A stretch of DNA of 30,590 nt from Reticulitermes lucifugus (lineage: Eukaryota > Arthropoda > Insecta > Blattodea > Rhinotermitidae): NCBI GenBank assembly GCA_026260175.1, contig JAKCWW010000387.1:32374-62963 (forward strand). The letters run 5' to 3'. The notes beneath the pieces are model-generated. The model worked only from the letters and a program-made list of their open reading frames with translations, was not told where the DNA came from and made no database searches. The position numbers and the translations under genes are program-made. This document shows positions 30,430 through 30,590 of this stretch, in pieces. The number at the start of each line of letters is the position of its first letter. Within the stretch, counting starts at the first letter, position 1.

Positions 30430-30590
30430 CTAACTAACTCCTTGGAGCAGAGTCCTTCTTGAGAAGCTAACAGGTCCTCAGCTAGTCTACAAATCCCCCG
30501 TGTTTTATGGAACCCGAAAGTTCATTACTGCTTCACAAGAGCCAGCCACCTGTCCCTATTCTGAGCCACATCAATCCAGTCCACGCCCCC
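30430..30590 (-). pseudogene. C-terminal end of a LINE polyprotein, cut by the window edge
   Basis: On the minus strand it reads GVDWIDVAQNRDRWLALVK, then after a one-base shift VMNFRVP, then stops and GPVSFSRRTLLQGVS before TAG at 30430-30432. The DRDxWRALVxxVMNLRVP and FSRRxxLxGVS pattern is the usual C-terminus of a common class of insect endonuclease/RT LINEs. The frame change and internal stops show it is dead. Confidence 0.75.

Noticed and set aside
1-30590. CRISPR array, bacterial operon or phage-type system
   Set aside because: Spliceosomal introns, animal gene families and LINE/SINE content show eukaryotic DNA; no regularly spaced direct repeats are present.

Overview
This is animal nuclear DNA, AT-rich, with GT-AG introns and many transposable-element remnants. 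The two genes and the mix of elements (jockey-like and R2-like LINEs, tRNA-derived SINEs, fold-back repeats, a Tigger copy) point to an insect, most likely a polyneopteran such as a cockroach, termite or stick insect. The species is inferred, not proven.

Two conserved housekeeping genes lie tail to tail. On the + strand is ARMH3 (the C10orf76 family), with 15 coding exons from 2808 to 15599 that join in frame into a 676-residue protein. On the - strand is CCT7, the eta subunit of the cytosolic chaperonin CCT/TRiC. Eight exons between 29640 and 18754 encode residues 2-542, and the initiator ATG sits on a separate upstream exon that I can place only tentatively (30187-30189). I checked every other splice junction by phase and by agreement with the protein family. 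The two stop codons are about 3.15 kb apart.

Region by region: 1-1600 holds a decayed jockey-like LINE (+) and a C-terminal scrap of another LINE (-). 1600-2783 is the probable ARMH3 upstream region. 2784-16500 is ARMH3, whose introns carry a SINE with a perfect target-site duplication, an older SINE, several fold-back repeats, a remnant of an R2-type LINE endonuclease and a perfect 22-bp hairpin beside the exon 12 acceptor. 16769-17492 is a short Tigger/pogo copy with TA duplications. 18650-30300 is CCT7, whose second intron carries a second jockey-like LINE in the sense direction. 30430-30590 is the last part of another LINE (-), cut by the window edge.

The genes are not known to work together: ARMH3 acts at the Golgi with PI4KB and GBF1, and CCT7 is part of the cytosolic folding machine. 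I found no CRISPR array, operon or new multi-gene system. The most interesting material is the repeat biology: a fold-back family with six copies in introns of both genes, a hairpin next to a splice site, and a core shared by two different SINEs.
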